Assembly (NCBI RefSeq): GCF_030145145.1
Contig: NZ_JAQYWD010000032.1
Span: forward strand, 1 to 64,000
Length of the DNA: 64,000 nt
Origin: Desulfobacula sp.
Lineage (GTDB): Bacteria > Desulfobacterota > Desulfobacteria > Desulfobacterales > Desulfobacteraceae
Direction of reading: 5' to 3'
Shown here piece after piece: positions 9,723 to 19,004 of the stretch; within the stretch, counting starts at the first letter, position 1, and every line of letters begins with the position of its first letter. The position numbers and the translations under genes are program-made. The notes under the pieces are model-generated. The model was not told where the DNA came from. It saw only the letters and a program-made list of their open reading frames with translations, and did not search any database.

Positions 9723-10759
9723 AATTCAAAAAAAAATTTGATGAGCTGAGCCCCTTTAAAATTATACATCATAATATTGATCAGAAATTTCCCATTCATG
9801 TAGAAATCGATCCAACCTCAACTTGTCAGCAAGATTGTATTCGATGCTCGTACAAACAGAACATTGATGGCAAACGCGATTATATCATCCATAAACAAAA
9901 TGCCAGACTCCCATATGATAAATTTTTAGATTTAATTGACGAATTGAAAACAATCGGTATTAAGGCGATTACACTTTCCGGAGGAGGAGAACCGTTAATT
10001 TATCCAAAGATTGAATCGATCATTGACCACATTTTAACTTCAGGGATCCAGATAGGTGTCATTACAAATCTTTCCACAAAAATTGATACCGGCCTGCTTT
10101 CGAAAGCAATTTGGGTCAGAGTTAGTTTGGATGCCGCAAGTCATAAAATCTACGAAACAGTTCACCGTCCCAAAAACCAGAATGCCTTCTCTTTGGTATG
10201 TGAAAACATCAGCTCGATCATCAAAAAGAATGACTCGATTGATTTGGGTGTCAACTTTCTTATTCAGCCGGAAAATTATTCGGAGATATACGATGCTGCT
10301 CGATTAGTAAAAAAATTAGGGGCAAAGTATATCCGCTTTGCTCCGGTCATCGCAACGGATCACATTGACTATGAGCAATTATTTGGTGAGTGTGATTCTC
10401 TTTTACAGAAAAGTTTAAGTTTAATCGATGATCAGTTTCATGTTTTTATTACGAAGGAACGGTTCAACTCGCTGAAAAAAAATAAAAAAAATTATTCGTA
10501 TTGTTACAAACAAAAAATCCATCCATTGATTGGAGCGGATGGGAATATTTATCCATGCTGTTTGTTGAAATATTATGATCGCCACATTCTTGGCAGCATT
10601 TTGAACGATACATTCGTCAATGTATGGCAAGGAGAAAAAAGAAAAGATTGGTTGAGCAAATTAGATGTCGACCTTTGCCCTCCTTGCTGGTTCGATGAAA
10701 CCAATCTTTTTATCGAATATTTACTCACAAACAACCCAAGCCACGTGAATTTTGTTTAG
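9719..10759 (+). CDS. Radical SAM/SPASM-domain protein
   Basis: The 346-residue protein should bind a [4Fe-4S] cluster through C36-x3-C40-x2-C43 (CQQDCIRC) and S-adenosylmethionine via the GGGEPL motif near residue 95. The C-terminal quarter is SPASM-like: GADGNIYPCC plus flanking Cys residues and the closing CPPC, able to hold auxiliary clusters. Its start overlaps the stop of the ACP gene (ATGA), which implies translational coupling and a role in the lipid pathway. The substrate is not predictable; SPASM enzymes mostly modify peptides, but some act on carrier-bound or lipid substrates. CX3CX2C is the standard spacing. Confidence 0.82.
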   Translation: MKFKKKFDELSPFKIIHHNIDQKFPIHVEIDPTSTCQQDCIRCSYKQNIDGKRDYIIHKQNARLPYDKFLDLIDELKTIGIKAITLSGGGEPLIYPKIESIIDHILTSGIQIGVITNLSTKIDTGLLSKAIWVRVSLDAASHKIYETVHRPKNQNAFSLVCENISSIIKKNDSIDLGVNFLIQPENYSEIYDAARLVKKLGAKYIRFAPVIATDHIDYEQLFGECDSLLQKSLSLIDDQFHVFITKERFNSLKKNKKNYSYCYKQKIHPLIGADGNIYPCCLLKYYDRHILGSILNDTFVNVWQGEKRKDWLSKLDVDLCPPCWFDETNLFIEYLLTNNPSHVNFV

Positions 10760-10815
10760 AGTGATAAAGTTTATTTATCTACCAATCAAAAATTTTTGAT
10801 GGCATGGAATCGATT

Positions 10816-12135
10816 ATGTCAAAATATCTAATCACATGTTATCCAATTGCAGGACATCTTCATCCGAATATCGCATTGGCGCAGGAATTGGTTTCGCGCG
10901 GCCATGAAGTGGCCGTATACTCCGGAGACAACGCAAAGAAAACGCTGGCCTCGGTTGAATTGAAGCATTTTTACTACCATAAAAAGATGAATGAGATCAT
11001 CAACTCAGTTCTATTGCCCTTGCCCTCCAAAGATACTGTAACTTCCGATATTTCAACAGATCGATTCCCCCTTCTACACCTCAAGCAAATTAATAAAAAA
11101 CTTCAGCGTTGGTTTATAGAGACGATCCCTTATCAGGTTGATGATATTACCCAAATTATAGATGAATGGTCGCCTGATGCAATTGTATCGGATATAGCAC
11201 TTTTTGGACCGACACTATTTTTGTCTGAGATGGTATCTATTCCAACAGCAATTTTTTGCGTAATTCCTGCTTGTTCTATTCCGGGGCCGGATGCGCCGAC
11301 ATGGGGAAGAGGATTGCCACTGCCGAACTCTTTCATTTCTCGCCTGAGATCTTTGTTAGAAAAAAAAATAAAACACTTTGCTTTAACCGGGTTTAAAAAT
11401 GAACTGAACAAAATGCGTTCCAGATACGGGTTACCACCCATTTATGTACCAGCAATGGAATATGTTAGACGGTTACCACTATACATGGTTGTCGGTACTC
11501 CGGAATTAGACTATTCCAGACGAGATCTGCCCAAATCAGTCCATTATGTAGGGCCGTGTCTATGGCACCGCCCAAATAATGAGCTGCCTCCATCTTGGAT
11601 TTCTACCTTATCTAAAGAGCAGCCGATCATATATGCTACTGAAGGAACTATTCATGTAAAAAAGCCTTTTTTATTAGAAGCCACATCTGCTGCCTTGGCA
11701 GGTGAAAAATTAAAACTGATAATGACAACAGGAAAACATCGTGCTCCTAAAGATATCAAAACGGATCCTGGCTCGACGAATATTCGGATAGAGCAATATG
11801 TTGCACATGGAGATCTTTTCCCCTTCGTAGATATCGTCATTACAACAGGTGGTACGGGAACGATACTCTCGGCCCTGCTTTTAGGGATCCCGCTCATCGT
11901 TGTTCCCACAGGATGGGATCTTCCGGAAAATGCGCAAAGAGTGGTCGAGGCTGGTGTCGGGATAAGGATTGAACCGGAAAAGTGTACAATAAAGCGCCTT
12001 CGATCCGCTGTATTTGAGATACTCGATAATCCTAAATTCCGCTTAAATGCAAAAAAAATAGGCAACGCCCTGGCTAAAAGGGGCGGGCCTGGACGTGGAG
12101 GGGATTTATTAGAAAAAATGGTGAAAAATAGTTAA
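10816..12135 (+). CDS. GT1-family (UGT/MGT-like) glycosyltransferase
   Basis: The enzyme probably transfers a sugar from an NDP-sugar to a lipid or polyketide acceptor. The N-terminus ITCYPIAGHLHPNIALAQEL has the HxxP acceptor-side motif of GT1 enzymes. The C-terminal half shows the donor-binding signature TTGGTGTILSALLLGIPLIV followed by PTGWDLPENAQRV. Length is about 440 residues, as usual. ATG 10816 (MSKYLITC) has a ggaa site 7 bases upstream; ATG 10804 would add four residues. The gene lies 56 bases after the radical SAM gene and 32 before a nucleotidyltransferase that could make its donor. Confidence 0.85.
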   Translation: MSKYLITCYPIAGHLHPNIALAQELVSRGHEVAVYSGDNAKKTLASVELKHFYYHKKMNEIINSVLLPLPSKDTVTSDISTDRFPLLHLKQINKKLQRWFIETIPYQVDDITQIIDEWSPDAIVSDIALFGPTLFLSEMVSIPTAIFCVIPACSIPGPDAPTWGRGLPLPNSFISRLRSLLEKKIKHFALTGFKNELNKMRSRYGLPPIYVPAMEYVRRLPLYMVVGTPELDYSRRDLPKSVHYVGPCLWHRPNNELPPSWISTLSKEQPIIYATEGTIHVKKPFLLEATSAALAGEKLKLIMTTGKHRAPKDIKTDPGSTNIRIEQYVAHGDLFPFVDIVITTGGTGTILSALLLGIPLIVVPTGWDLPENAQRVVEAGVGIRIEPEKCTIKRLRSAVFEILDNPKFRLNAKKIGNALAKRGGPGRGGDLLEKMVKNS

Positions 12136-12167
12136 TCCATATACTCAATAAGAATCGGAGAAATTAC

Positions 12168-12890
12168 ATGAAGGCTTTAATCTTGGCAGGGGGTAGAGGG
12201 AGGAGACTTAAAGAAGTAACAAACGAATGTAACAAATCCATGTATAATTTTCATAAACAACCATTAATCGAATACAGTCTTAATAATTCTATTCGTGCAG
12301 GAGTCGATGAAATCATAGTTGTCGTTAGTTATAAAGCAGAGCAGATCATCAATCGATACGGTAATAAATTCAACGGCACACCAATTAAATATGTTATACA
12401 ATGGGAACGGAAAGGTGTCGTTCACGCCATCGAGTGTAGCAGGGAAACAATTGAAGGTTCGAATTTTATGCTTTTTCTGGCCGATGAAATATTGATTGAC
12501 CCCAAGCATAAAGAATTTTTCACTTTTTTCAACACCGAGGAACTATTTGCATCATGTGGTGTGGTCTGGGTTAACAAAATTGATAGGATTAAAAACACCT
12601 ACAGTGTGATTTATGATGAAAATAGCCAACGAATTTACCGCTTGATAGAGAAACCAAAGAACCCTTTCAATCAGATGATGGGTACAGGAAATTGTGTCTT
12701 CAAAAATGAGATTTTTGATTACATCGAATCAACACCAATTAACCAACAAAGAAAAGAAAAGGAATTACCAGATATGATTCAATGTGCAATCGACGATGGA
12801 AAACCCGTTAAATTTTTTGATATTGGTGGTGACTATATCAATGTTAACAACAATCAAGACTTGATGCATCTTGAATTGATATCTTCTTAA
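12168..12890 (+). CDS. Sugar-nucleotide pyrophosphorylase (NTP transferase family)
   Basis: The 240-residue protein starts MKALILAGGRGRRLKEVT, the nucleotide-binding loop of NDP-sugar pyrophosphorylases (RfbA/GalU/GlmU-N type), with the following NECNKSM carrying the usual Lys. A region ending FLADEI takes the place of the metal-binding Asp motif, and the C-terminal part includes DIGGDYINVNN, as in mannose- or glucose-1-phosphate nucleotidyltransferases. GGAG lies 9 bases before ATG 12168. No left-handed beta-helix domain is present. It likely activates the sugar used by the preceding glycosyltransferase (inference from adjacency). Confidence 0.82.
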   Translation: MKALILAGGRGRRLKEVTNECNKSMYNFHKQPLIEYSLNNSIRAGVDEIIVVVSYKAEQIINRYGNKFNGTPIKYVIQWERKGVVHAIECSRETIEGSNFMLFLADEILIDPKHKEFFTFFNTEELFASCGVVWVNKIDRIKNTYSVIYDENSQRIYRLIEKPKNPFNQMMGTGNCVFKNEIFDYIESTPINQQRKEKELPDMIQCAIDDGKPVKFFDIGGDYINVNNNQDLMHLELISS

Positions 12891-12990
12891 TTCAGTAAAG
12901 AATAAACATATAACGAACAACTGCACGTTAATAAGCACAGACTCAGAATAAAACTTGCTTGCTTCAAAACAATGAGGGATACAAACATTC

Positions 12991-13998
12991 ATGAATCGTG
13001 AAAACCGGAACTTAGATAGAAAATGGATCTCAAAGCTGAAACATGCAGAAATCCAACCTGTCTTCATCATGGGAGATCATCGGACCGGCACAACGATCTT
13101 AACGAAACTACTGCAAGCAACACAATGCTTTAATACGATATCGGTTTATCATGTGCTCAATTCCAATCGTCTTCTTCATAATTATGAAACACAAACGGTT
13201 GATGAAGAGAAGAATAAACTTTCCAAGCTATTTATTAAAAAAGGATTACAACAAAGAGGCATTGACACAATTCGTATTACCCCGGACACACCGGAAGAAT
13301 ATAGTTTCATCTTTGAAAAGACAGGTTATCGGCCACAATTGAATCCGAATAATCGCGTTGACTTATTGACATTGTGCAAAAAAGTCGCCTTCACTGGTGC
13401 TGCTGACCGGCCCGTACTACTCAAAAACCCTTGGGATTATCTTAATTTTATGTATGTAAAAGAAGCTTTCCCGAACAGTCGCTTTATATTTATACACAGG
13501 CACCCCATTCGTACCGCGAACTCTCAGCTTAAGGCTACACGGGCAATCTTCGACAAACGGAATGAATACATTGCTTTAGTCGTGGGCTGGTATGACAAAT
13601 TATTTCATCAACCAATTCGACGGTATTTTTTTAAACTCATGTTTTCATCACTATTTGATTTGGGGCTTCGAATTACACTTAAACACATCTGCAAAGCGAA
13701 CAAATACTACCTGTCTAATATCTCAAAACTGCCAACACCTGACTACACGAATATTTGCTATGAGAATTTATGCGCCACGCCTGAAAAAATAGTCGGTGGG
13801 ATCTTGAATTGGCTTCAGTTAAACCAACGAACCCATGTTTCTTTCGGGGATTATATAATGAGTCGCAATGGACCGTTGTTACCGGACATTAAAAAAAAAC
13901 ATAAAAAAATATGTCAGAAAACAAAAATTTATTTAAACGAATTCGGTTATAATTGCCATGATCCCTTATCAATGCCGGCCGATAAAGAATGCAAATAG
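12991..13998 (+). CDS. PAPS-dependent sulfotransferase family protein
   Basis: The 335-residue protein has the 5'-phosphosulfate loop FIMGDHRTGTTILTKLLQ near residue 27 and the 3'-phosphate-binding strand-helix FIHRHPIRTANSQ near residue 170, both hallmarks of sulfotransferases using 3'-phosphoadenylyl sulfate. The end is basic. It closes the plus-strand operon (100 bases after the nucleotidyltransferase) and would add sulfate to the glycosylated lipid or its sugar. It is a different subfamily from the shorter sulfotransferase at 19005-19577. The acceptor is unknown. Confidence 0.78.
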   Translation: MNRENRNLDRKWISKLKHAEIQPVFIMGDHRTGTTILTKLLQATQCFNTISVYHVLNSNRLLHNYETQTVDEEKNKLSKLFIKKGLQQRGIDTIRITPDTPEEYSFIFEKTGYRPQLNPNNRVDLLTLCKKVAFTGAADRPVLLKNPWDYLNFMYVKEAFPNSRFIFIHRHPIRTANSQLKATRAIFDKRNEYIALVVGWYDKLFHQPIRRYFFKLMFSSLFDLGLRITLKHICKANKYYLSNISKLPTPDYTNICYENLCATPEKIVGGILNWLQLNQRTHVSFGDYIMSRNGPLLPDIKKKHKKICQKTKIYLNEFGYNCHDPLSMPADKECK

Positions 13999-14074
13999 TT
14001 CTTCCATCCCATAATAACAGGATTTACCTCCGCTAGTAACCTCTGTCAGCGTTATAGATGCCCTGTGTTTTACA

Positions 14075-14410
14075 CTAGTAACGTATTCTGTCCTTGGCCT
14101 TCTTTTGGCTCTTCTTTCCGGGCTGAACCTTCAAATACCAACGCCCCTTTTTCCAAAAACAGGGAACTCGTTTAAAGGTGAATCCCAAAAAGTCAAACTC
14201 GGCCAGATGCCTGCCAATATTTACCACTCGTGTCTTCTTCTCATTGAGTGCAAGCCCTTCTGACTCTATCTTTTTCTTGAACCAGATGAGCTGTTCTTCC
14301 TTTGCACTATCCCCAATTCGTATTGTTCCTTAGGCAACTTTCCCGCAGTTCCTTTATTGCTTGATGCTGACTATATCCAGGGCGAAAGCCATGAGAAAAG
14401 GCATAGATAT
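14075..14410 (-). pseudogene. Internally deleted group II intron-type reverse transcriptase
   Basis: Minus-strand reading gives FSHGFRPGYSQHQAIKELRE (RT domain, about 14403-14345), then in another frame LALNEKKTRVVNIGRHLAEF, DFLGFTFKRVP and a basic tail ending in TAG at 14075. The YADD catalytic block that should lie between them is missing. It is a remnant of a group II intron-encoded RT; no intron domain V was found beside it. It separates the lipid operon from the lipase locus. Confidence 0.65.
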
Positions 14411-14769
14411 ACAGGTACATGCCCTGGTATAGGAAAACCGCAATAATAAAATTTTCGAAGCTCTATACAGGGCCTGCACTCTCGATCATGCCCGGCTTAT
14501 GACTCCCGTTGCCGGGTTTACCCTCGGACTTCTCTACTGATCTGCTGACTATGCTTTGACCAGGTGGAATCTGCATCCACTGGGTAACAAATTACTGGGG
14601 TTCGTTTACCCTCCTTCCCAATGTTTCGGTTTTATCTTGACGCAATGCGCGGGTTTTTTATTAGGTAAAACGGGGCTATGGGCGAGAGCCATTTTGAGGA
14701 TCTTTGGCCGTTTTCGATCCGGTCCACTATCCCTCTTCACCTGAAATAAAACCATAGGAGACTGTACCA
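14411..14769. other. Non-coding stretch before the lipase gene
   Basis: No gene is supported. The 5' part may be more of the decayed RT element. The last 20 bases hold the ribosome-binding site (AGGAG) of the following gene. Confidence 0.4.
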
Positions 14770-17700
14770 ATGTTTAGATTCAAAGCAGCTGTATACATGA
14801 GCCTACTTCTTTTCACCGTTGTCATGACCGGAACGGTGGGAGCGGTCCCAAATCCAACTCAAGATTCAACATATCCTAACGTCTTTTACGGGTCGATACC
14901 CGCACAATCCCATTTACCAGCGGATGTAGGCTTAAACGCTCCTGTGCTGGCTTTTATCCACGGAGTCAGCGGTACGGCTATGTCATGGTGGGTAAATAAC
15001 AACATGTATCAGAAAGCTTATGATGGGGGTTTTCGTACAGTGTTTATTAGCCTCAACCCAGACAACACGCCGAACCAGGAGAGCATTGCATCAAATGCTG
15101 CGATGTTGCAAACGCTTCTTCCACACATCGCCACGCATTACGGTGTTCAGGAAATGTATGTGATTGGTCATTCCAAAGGTGGAGTGGATATTCAAGGCGC
15201 TATGCTGGATCCGGGCATTGCTGACTTGGTACGGGCCGTATTTACCATATCTTCTCCCCATCAGGGCACGGAACTGGCAGATTGGGCATATGATAATCCG
15301 GTCATCTCCGAACCTCTGAACCTGTTGAACCCAGCAGTTAAAGATCTACAAACGGAGAACATGGCAGCATTCAGGTCCAAGGTAGATCCTATTCTCAATA
15401 ATTACGGAATACCATTTTACACTATTAGTGGCACTGTTTACGAAGGCCACCCTATTACGGAAATTACAGGCAAAATCCTAAAAGCGCTGGTACCTGGTGT
15501 AATAAAATCAAAAAGTAACGATGGTTTTGTTACGGTTAGTCGCACATGGCTGCCGGACACATACGCCTCGGAATTGGATGCCATCCCGTTCAATCACTTC
15601 CACACGGACTCGGGAGGAACCACCTTTCAGCAAATCCAGGGGAGGATTCGGGGGCTTGAATTTGCATTTAAAGAGTTTGACCGGGTTGCTTCTGCCGGTT
15701 TTTCAGATTTTGGAGGTGACTCGCATAATTCATGGATCTGGTCGGCCAAATGGTTTAATGGTGCCTTATACGTAGGGACAGGACGCGAAATCGAGTGTAC
15801 AAGCCTACTTGTTTCCGATGTCAACACCGGAACCTCCTGGTATACGTTGAAAGTTTTAGGTGGAAGTTGTCCGGATATCAATACGTACTTGAATTCCCTG
15901 CAGGCTGAAATTTGGCGGTACACGCCAAGCGATGGGGAATGGAGAAGGGTGTACAAATCTCCGAATTTGAGCATTTCGAATACGGATCCCCAAGGCAACC
16001 TGATAAGTTATAATACCGCACGGGACATTGGCTACCGAGGCATGGCCGTGTTCGAGGAAGAAAATGGAGAGACGGCTCTGTATATTGGTGGAGTTACATC
16101 CGGCGCTGTATTCGATCCATATCCATTCGGTCAGGACGGTTTTCCTCCTCCCCGTCTTCTTCGGACGACCGATGGTATAAACTTTTCCGAGGTGCCCCAG
16201 GACCCGAACACATTCTTGGGGGAAATCGGCAATACGCTCATCGACGAAAAAACGAAATTTCGTTCCTTTCGTTCACTAAGGGTATATAATGGAACCCTCT
16301 TTGCAACACTATCCGATTTCATTGGATCCGGTGTTATTATCGCATCCGCAAACCCGTCAGCGGGAAACGACGCGTGGCAACAGGTTAGCCCACCTAGAGA
16401 AGAGTTTCCTGTCTGGATAATGGAAGTTTTCAACGATTATCTTTATGTAGCCACTGGATTAACTGAACAACAGGACCCAACCAATCCAGGGTATGGGGTC
16501 TACAAAACGAAAGCCAGCGGAGAGATCCCATACACATTCATCCCCGTTGTGGAAAATGGTGGGTACCAGAGCCAAGAGGCATTCCGGTCACCGAATGGTT
16601 TGAGCATAGCTGAATTTAATGGTCAGCTTTACATGGGAACAAACCGGCCAACGGAACTGATTCGTATCAACCCGGATGATACCTGGGACCTGGTCGTCGG
16701 TGAACCGCGGGACACACCTGACGGCCATAAATCCCCGATCAGCGGTTTTGGTAACGGTTTTTGCAATGGATTTAACGGTCACTTTTGGCGCATGGCAAGT
16801 GATGATGACTATTTATACCTGGGCACCTGGGATTGGAGCACAATGTTTATGGGGACAGCACCTTTATTTTTACTAAACCGTGCTTTTACAGAGCAATATG
16901 GTTTTGATCTATATCGGTCTGCGGACGGGATTCACTGGGATATGATGAGCCTATCGGGGATGACCACTCCGGATTCAACTGGTGTCCGGAGCCTTGAGCC
17001 CACGCCTTATGGCATGATGCTGGGCACCGCCGGCGGGAATCGGCTCGGTGCTTCGGTTTTTCAAAACATAGGCGGGGAAGGCGGGGCGTTTCCTGCCCCG
17101 GAAAAACTAAAGGCCGCCACCATATCTGAAGTAGGACAGGCCACTCAACTTACTTGGGATAGCGTGCCGGGTGCTTCACGTTATTTTCTATATCGTACAA
17201 CATTAATAGCATTGGAGGAACTTTTCAAACAGTCCGACGCCAATGTAGAACTTGTAGATAAGAATGGAGATGTAGTCAATGCAACGCTCGATGATATCGT
17301 TGCAGGGAAATATGATTACCTGTGCGATGGTATAGTGGGTGATACGACGGCATGTGCGGCATTACAGCAACTTCAGACGATGCCAGTCAGCGAAGAGGCT
17401 GTCACAGTTGCCACGCATCCATTTCTATTCCCCGTTGGCTACCAGCTCATTGCGGTTACCGAAAACACAACTTATTCCGAATCGGCACCCACAGATCTTC
17501 AATCCATTTATTTTGTTCGTGCTGAAAATAGCGTGGGTGACTTATCAGTACCTTCTAATATAGTCGCAGCACCGTCCAAGGCAAACCCCTCTGATGTAAT
17601 AGCAAAAGGAGATCTTGATGGTGACGGAGATATAGACATTGATGATATTAATGTCATTAAAACGCTCGCAAACCAGCCAGCAAGTGCTAATCCTGATGCG

Positions 17701-17787
17701 GATATAGACGGTGATGGAATTATTACAGTAATGGATGCAAGAATGTTAATGATGGACTGCACATTACCCAGGTGTGCTAGACCATAA
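14770..17787 (+). CDS. Exported lipase-like alpha/beta hydrolase with propeller-like, Fn3-like and dockerin domains
   Basis: The 1005-residue protein begins with a Sec signal peptide (MFRFKAAVYM to about VGAVP). A lipase-like alpha/beta hydrolase follows (about 45-310): FIHGVSGT may form the oxyanion region, and Ser135 in IGHSKGG is the nucleophile; SSPHQGTELADWA resembles triacylglycerol/PGAP1-type lipases. Residues 310-770 hold repeated Trp- and Gly-rich beta segments like a beta-propeller, and about 785-940 look Fn3-like (LTWDSVPGASRYFLYR). The C-terminus is a dockerin I-like pair of calcium loops, DLDGDGDIDIDD and DIDGDGIITVMD, ending in a CTLPRCA tail. AGGAG precedes ATG 14770. The next gene, 112 bases on, encodes a cohesin-like domain, suggesting a matched partner. 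It is probably secreted and held at the surface. Confidence 0.78.
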   Translation: MFRFKAAVYMSLLLFTVVMTGTVGAVPNPTQDSTYPNVFYGSIPAQSHLPADVGLNAPVLAFIHGVSGTAMSWWVNNNMYQKAYDGGFRTVFISLNPDNTPNQESIASNAAMLQTLLPHIATHYGVQEMYVIGHSKGGVDIQGAMLDPGIADLVRAVFTISSPHQGTELADWAYDNPVISEPLNLLNPAVKDLQTENMAAFRSKVDPILNNYGIPFYTISGTVYEGHPITEITGKILKALVPGVIKSKSNDGFVTVSRTWLPDTYASELDAIPFNHFHTDSGGTTFQQIQGRIRGLEFAFKEFDRVASAGFSDFGGDSHNSWIWSAKWFNGALYVGTGREIECTSLLVSDVNTGTSWYTLKVLGGSCPDINTYLNSLQAEIWRYTPSDGEWRRVYKSPNLSISNTDPQGNLISYNTARDIGYRGMAVFEEENGETALYIGGVTSGAVFDPYPFGQDGFPPPRLLRTTDGINFSEVPQDPNTFLGEIGNTLIDEKTKFRSFRSLRVYNGTLFATLSDFIGSGVIIASANPSAGNDAWQQVSPPREEFPVWIMEVFNDYLYVATGLTEQQDPTNPGYGVYKTKASGEIPYTFIPVVENGGYQSQEAFRSPNGLSIAEFNGQLYMGTNRPTELIRINPDDTWDLVVGEPRDTPDGHKSPISGFGNGFCNGFNGHFWRMASDDDYLYLGTWDWSTMFMGTAPLFLLNRAFTEQYGFDLYRSADGIHWDMMSLSGMTTPDSTGVRSLEPTPYGMMLGTAGGNRLGASVFQNIGGEGGAFPAPEKLKAATISEVGQATQLTWDSVPGASRYFLYRTTLIALEELFKQSDANVELVDKNGDVVNATLDDIVAGKYDYLCDGIVGDTTACAALQQLQTMPVSEEAVTVATHPFLFPVGYQLIAVTENTTYSESAPTDLQSIYFVRAENSVGDLSVPSNIVAAPSKANPSDVIAKGDLDGDGDIDIDDINVIKTLANQPASANPDADIDGDGIITVMDARMLMMDCTLPRCARP

Positions 17788-17899
17788 ATCATTAATTGAC
17801 ACTATTGTCCAAAATTTTGTTTTTTTAGCACTGGTTTTAAGTGGTCTTATATTCTGTAGATATTGTTTTTTGACTTAACTTTTTTAAAAGGAGAAATGT

Positions 17900-18469
17900 A
17901 TGAGAAATGCTCTCAAACTAATTCTAACTGGATTTTTAGCTGTATTGTTACTTTATGGCTCATCGTATGCGACAACGATTGATTTTGTTCCCGTTTCGGC
18001 ATCTATTGAGTTGGGTGGATCTATTGATGTTGATATTGTTATTTCAGGATTAAATACTGATAATCTTGCAGACTTCAGCCTTGATGTTAATTATGATGAA
18101 GCTATCCTTTCTTTCACAGGATACTCCCTTGGAACTGAACTTATTGATCCTGTTTGGGGACAAGATGATTGGAGTGACGGTGATAAGGGTGGAGGACTTA
18201 TTAACATTTCTGAATTATCTTGGTTGATGGATTTCAGCCTGCAACCAGACGCTTTCGTTCTTGCTACAGTTTCATTTGATGGAATGGGTGTTGGAACAAG
18301 TGCATTATCTATATCCAATCTCGTTCTTGGTAACGACAATTTAGAGCCGATATCAGCAGGCGTTAATGGTGGAAGCATTGATGTCGTACCAGAACCAACT
18401 ACTATGCTGCTTTTTGGGATTGGTCTTTTAGGTCTTGCGGGTGTTAGTCGTAACAAGAGGGTTCTATAA
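17900..18469 (+). CDS. PEP-CTERM protein with a cohesin-like domain
   Basis: The 189-residue protein has a signal peptide (1-24), a beta-rich domain (about 25-160) and a PEP-CTERM sorting tail: VPEPTTMLLFGIGLLGLAG followed by a basic end. The middle domain has features of type I cohesins: an opening V-rich strand, GGSIDVDIVISGL, the FSLDVNYDEAILSFTGYSLG strand-loop and VLATVSFDGMGVGTSALSI near the end. Exosortase would process and anchor it; no exosortase gene is in the window. It directly follows a dockerin-bearing hydrolase, so it may be that protein's anchor (inference). AGGAG precedes ATG 17900. A c-di-GMP riboswitch lies just downstream. Confidence 0.8.
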   Translation: MRNALKLILTGFLAVLLLYGSSYATTIDFVPVSASIELGGSIDVDIVISGLNTDNLADFSLDVNYDEAILSFTGYSLGTELIDPVWGQDDWSDGDKGGGLINISELSWLMDFSLQPDAFVLATVSFDGMGVGTSALSISNLVLGNDNLEPISAGVNGGSIDVVPEPTTMLLFGIGLLGLAGVSRNKRVL

Positions 18470-18490
18470 TTTAAATTTGTTGATGTAGTG

Positions 18491-18572
18491 TAGAAAAAGC
18501 CAAACCAGTTGAAAAGCTGGGACTGAAAGCCACGGGTCTTAAAGACGTTTAAGAGAAAGCCGGGTTGCCTTT
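18491..18572 (+). promoter_or_regulatory. Cyclic-di-GMP-I (GEMM-I) riboswitch
   Basis: Conserved aptamer pieces appear in order: gccaaacc (18499-18506), a P2 helix closed by a GAAA tetraloop (ccagtt-gaaa-agctgg), gggactgaaagccacggg (18519-18535) and agccgggttgcc (18558-18569). The core differs from the usual GACGCAAAGCC by two bases. The 3' strand is also the 5' arm of an intrinsic terminator at 18560-18589, so ligand binding and termination should exclude each other; c-di-GMP would then favour readthrough (inference). The gene it controls would be the small exported ORF at 18689. Confidence 0.82.
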
Positions 18573-18589
18573 GAGGTAACTCGGTTTTT
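18560..18589 (+). terminator. Intrinsic terminator overlapping the riboswitch
   Basis: A 10-bp stem (ccgggttgcc with ggtaactcgg, two G-U pairs), a 5-base loop and five T. It shares its 5' arm with the aptamer and so forms the expression platform. Confidence 0.8.
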
Positions 18590-18688
18590 AAATTTCAACA
18601 TAAGTAACTTATTTTTCATAACCATCAAAATCAGGGAATCATGTTAATAATAAGTCAAACCATTAAATTTTATTGTAATAAGGAGAAA

Positions 18689-18883
18689 ATGATGGACATT
18701 AAAAAATTGAAAAAAAGAGGCGTAATACTGTCAGTTTCGTTTCTTTTAATCATTTCATTTATTACTTCTGCGACCGCTCTGGAAAAAATAGATTTAGAGG
18801 TAATGTTTGTCCCCGATGAAGGGCTTTCAATATACTGTGTCCTTCCGGTGAGCCTGCGTGAATTATTTGTGTCCCTTCGGTAA
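18689..18883 (+). CDS. Short exported protein, probably truncated
   Basis: The start is taken at the MM pair at 18689-18694 after an AGGAG site. It gives 65 residues: a basic start, a hydrophobic signal segment and a Sec-type cleavage region near ATALE, followed by only about 33 mature residues. It is the first gene after the c-di-GMP riboswitch and its terminator. The mature part resembles nothing recognised. Its last third comes from two near-repeats (18838-18861 and 18870-18893, tgtgtcc-ttcggt-like), so the original gene may have been cut by an insertion or deletion. Confidence 0.5.
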   Translation: MMDIKKLKKRGVILSVSFLLIISFITSATALEKIDLEVMFVPDEGLSIYCVLPVSLRELFVSLR

Positions 18884-19004
18884 ACCTGCACAGGCTTGTC
18901 CGTCATAGGATAAGATTTTAATAGCGGTTTTCCGGCGATTTAAAAATACAAAGAGATATCCTGAAAATGGATTTGAATTTAAAACCGTTCGACACAATCA
19001 GGTA

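Noticed and set aside
14411-14769. Group II intron RNA structure before the lipase gene
   Set aside because: No domain V or boundary motif could be found; only the RT remnant supports an intron.
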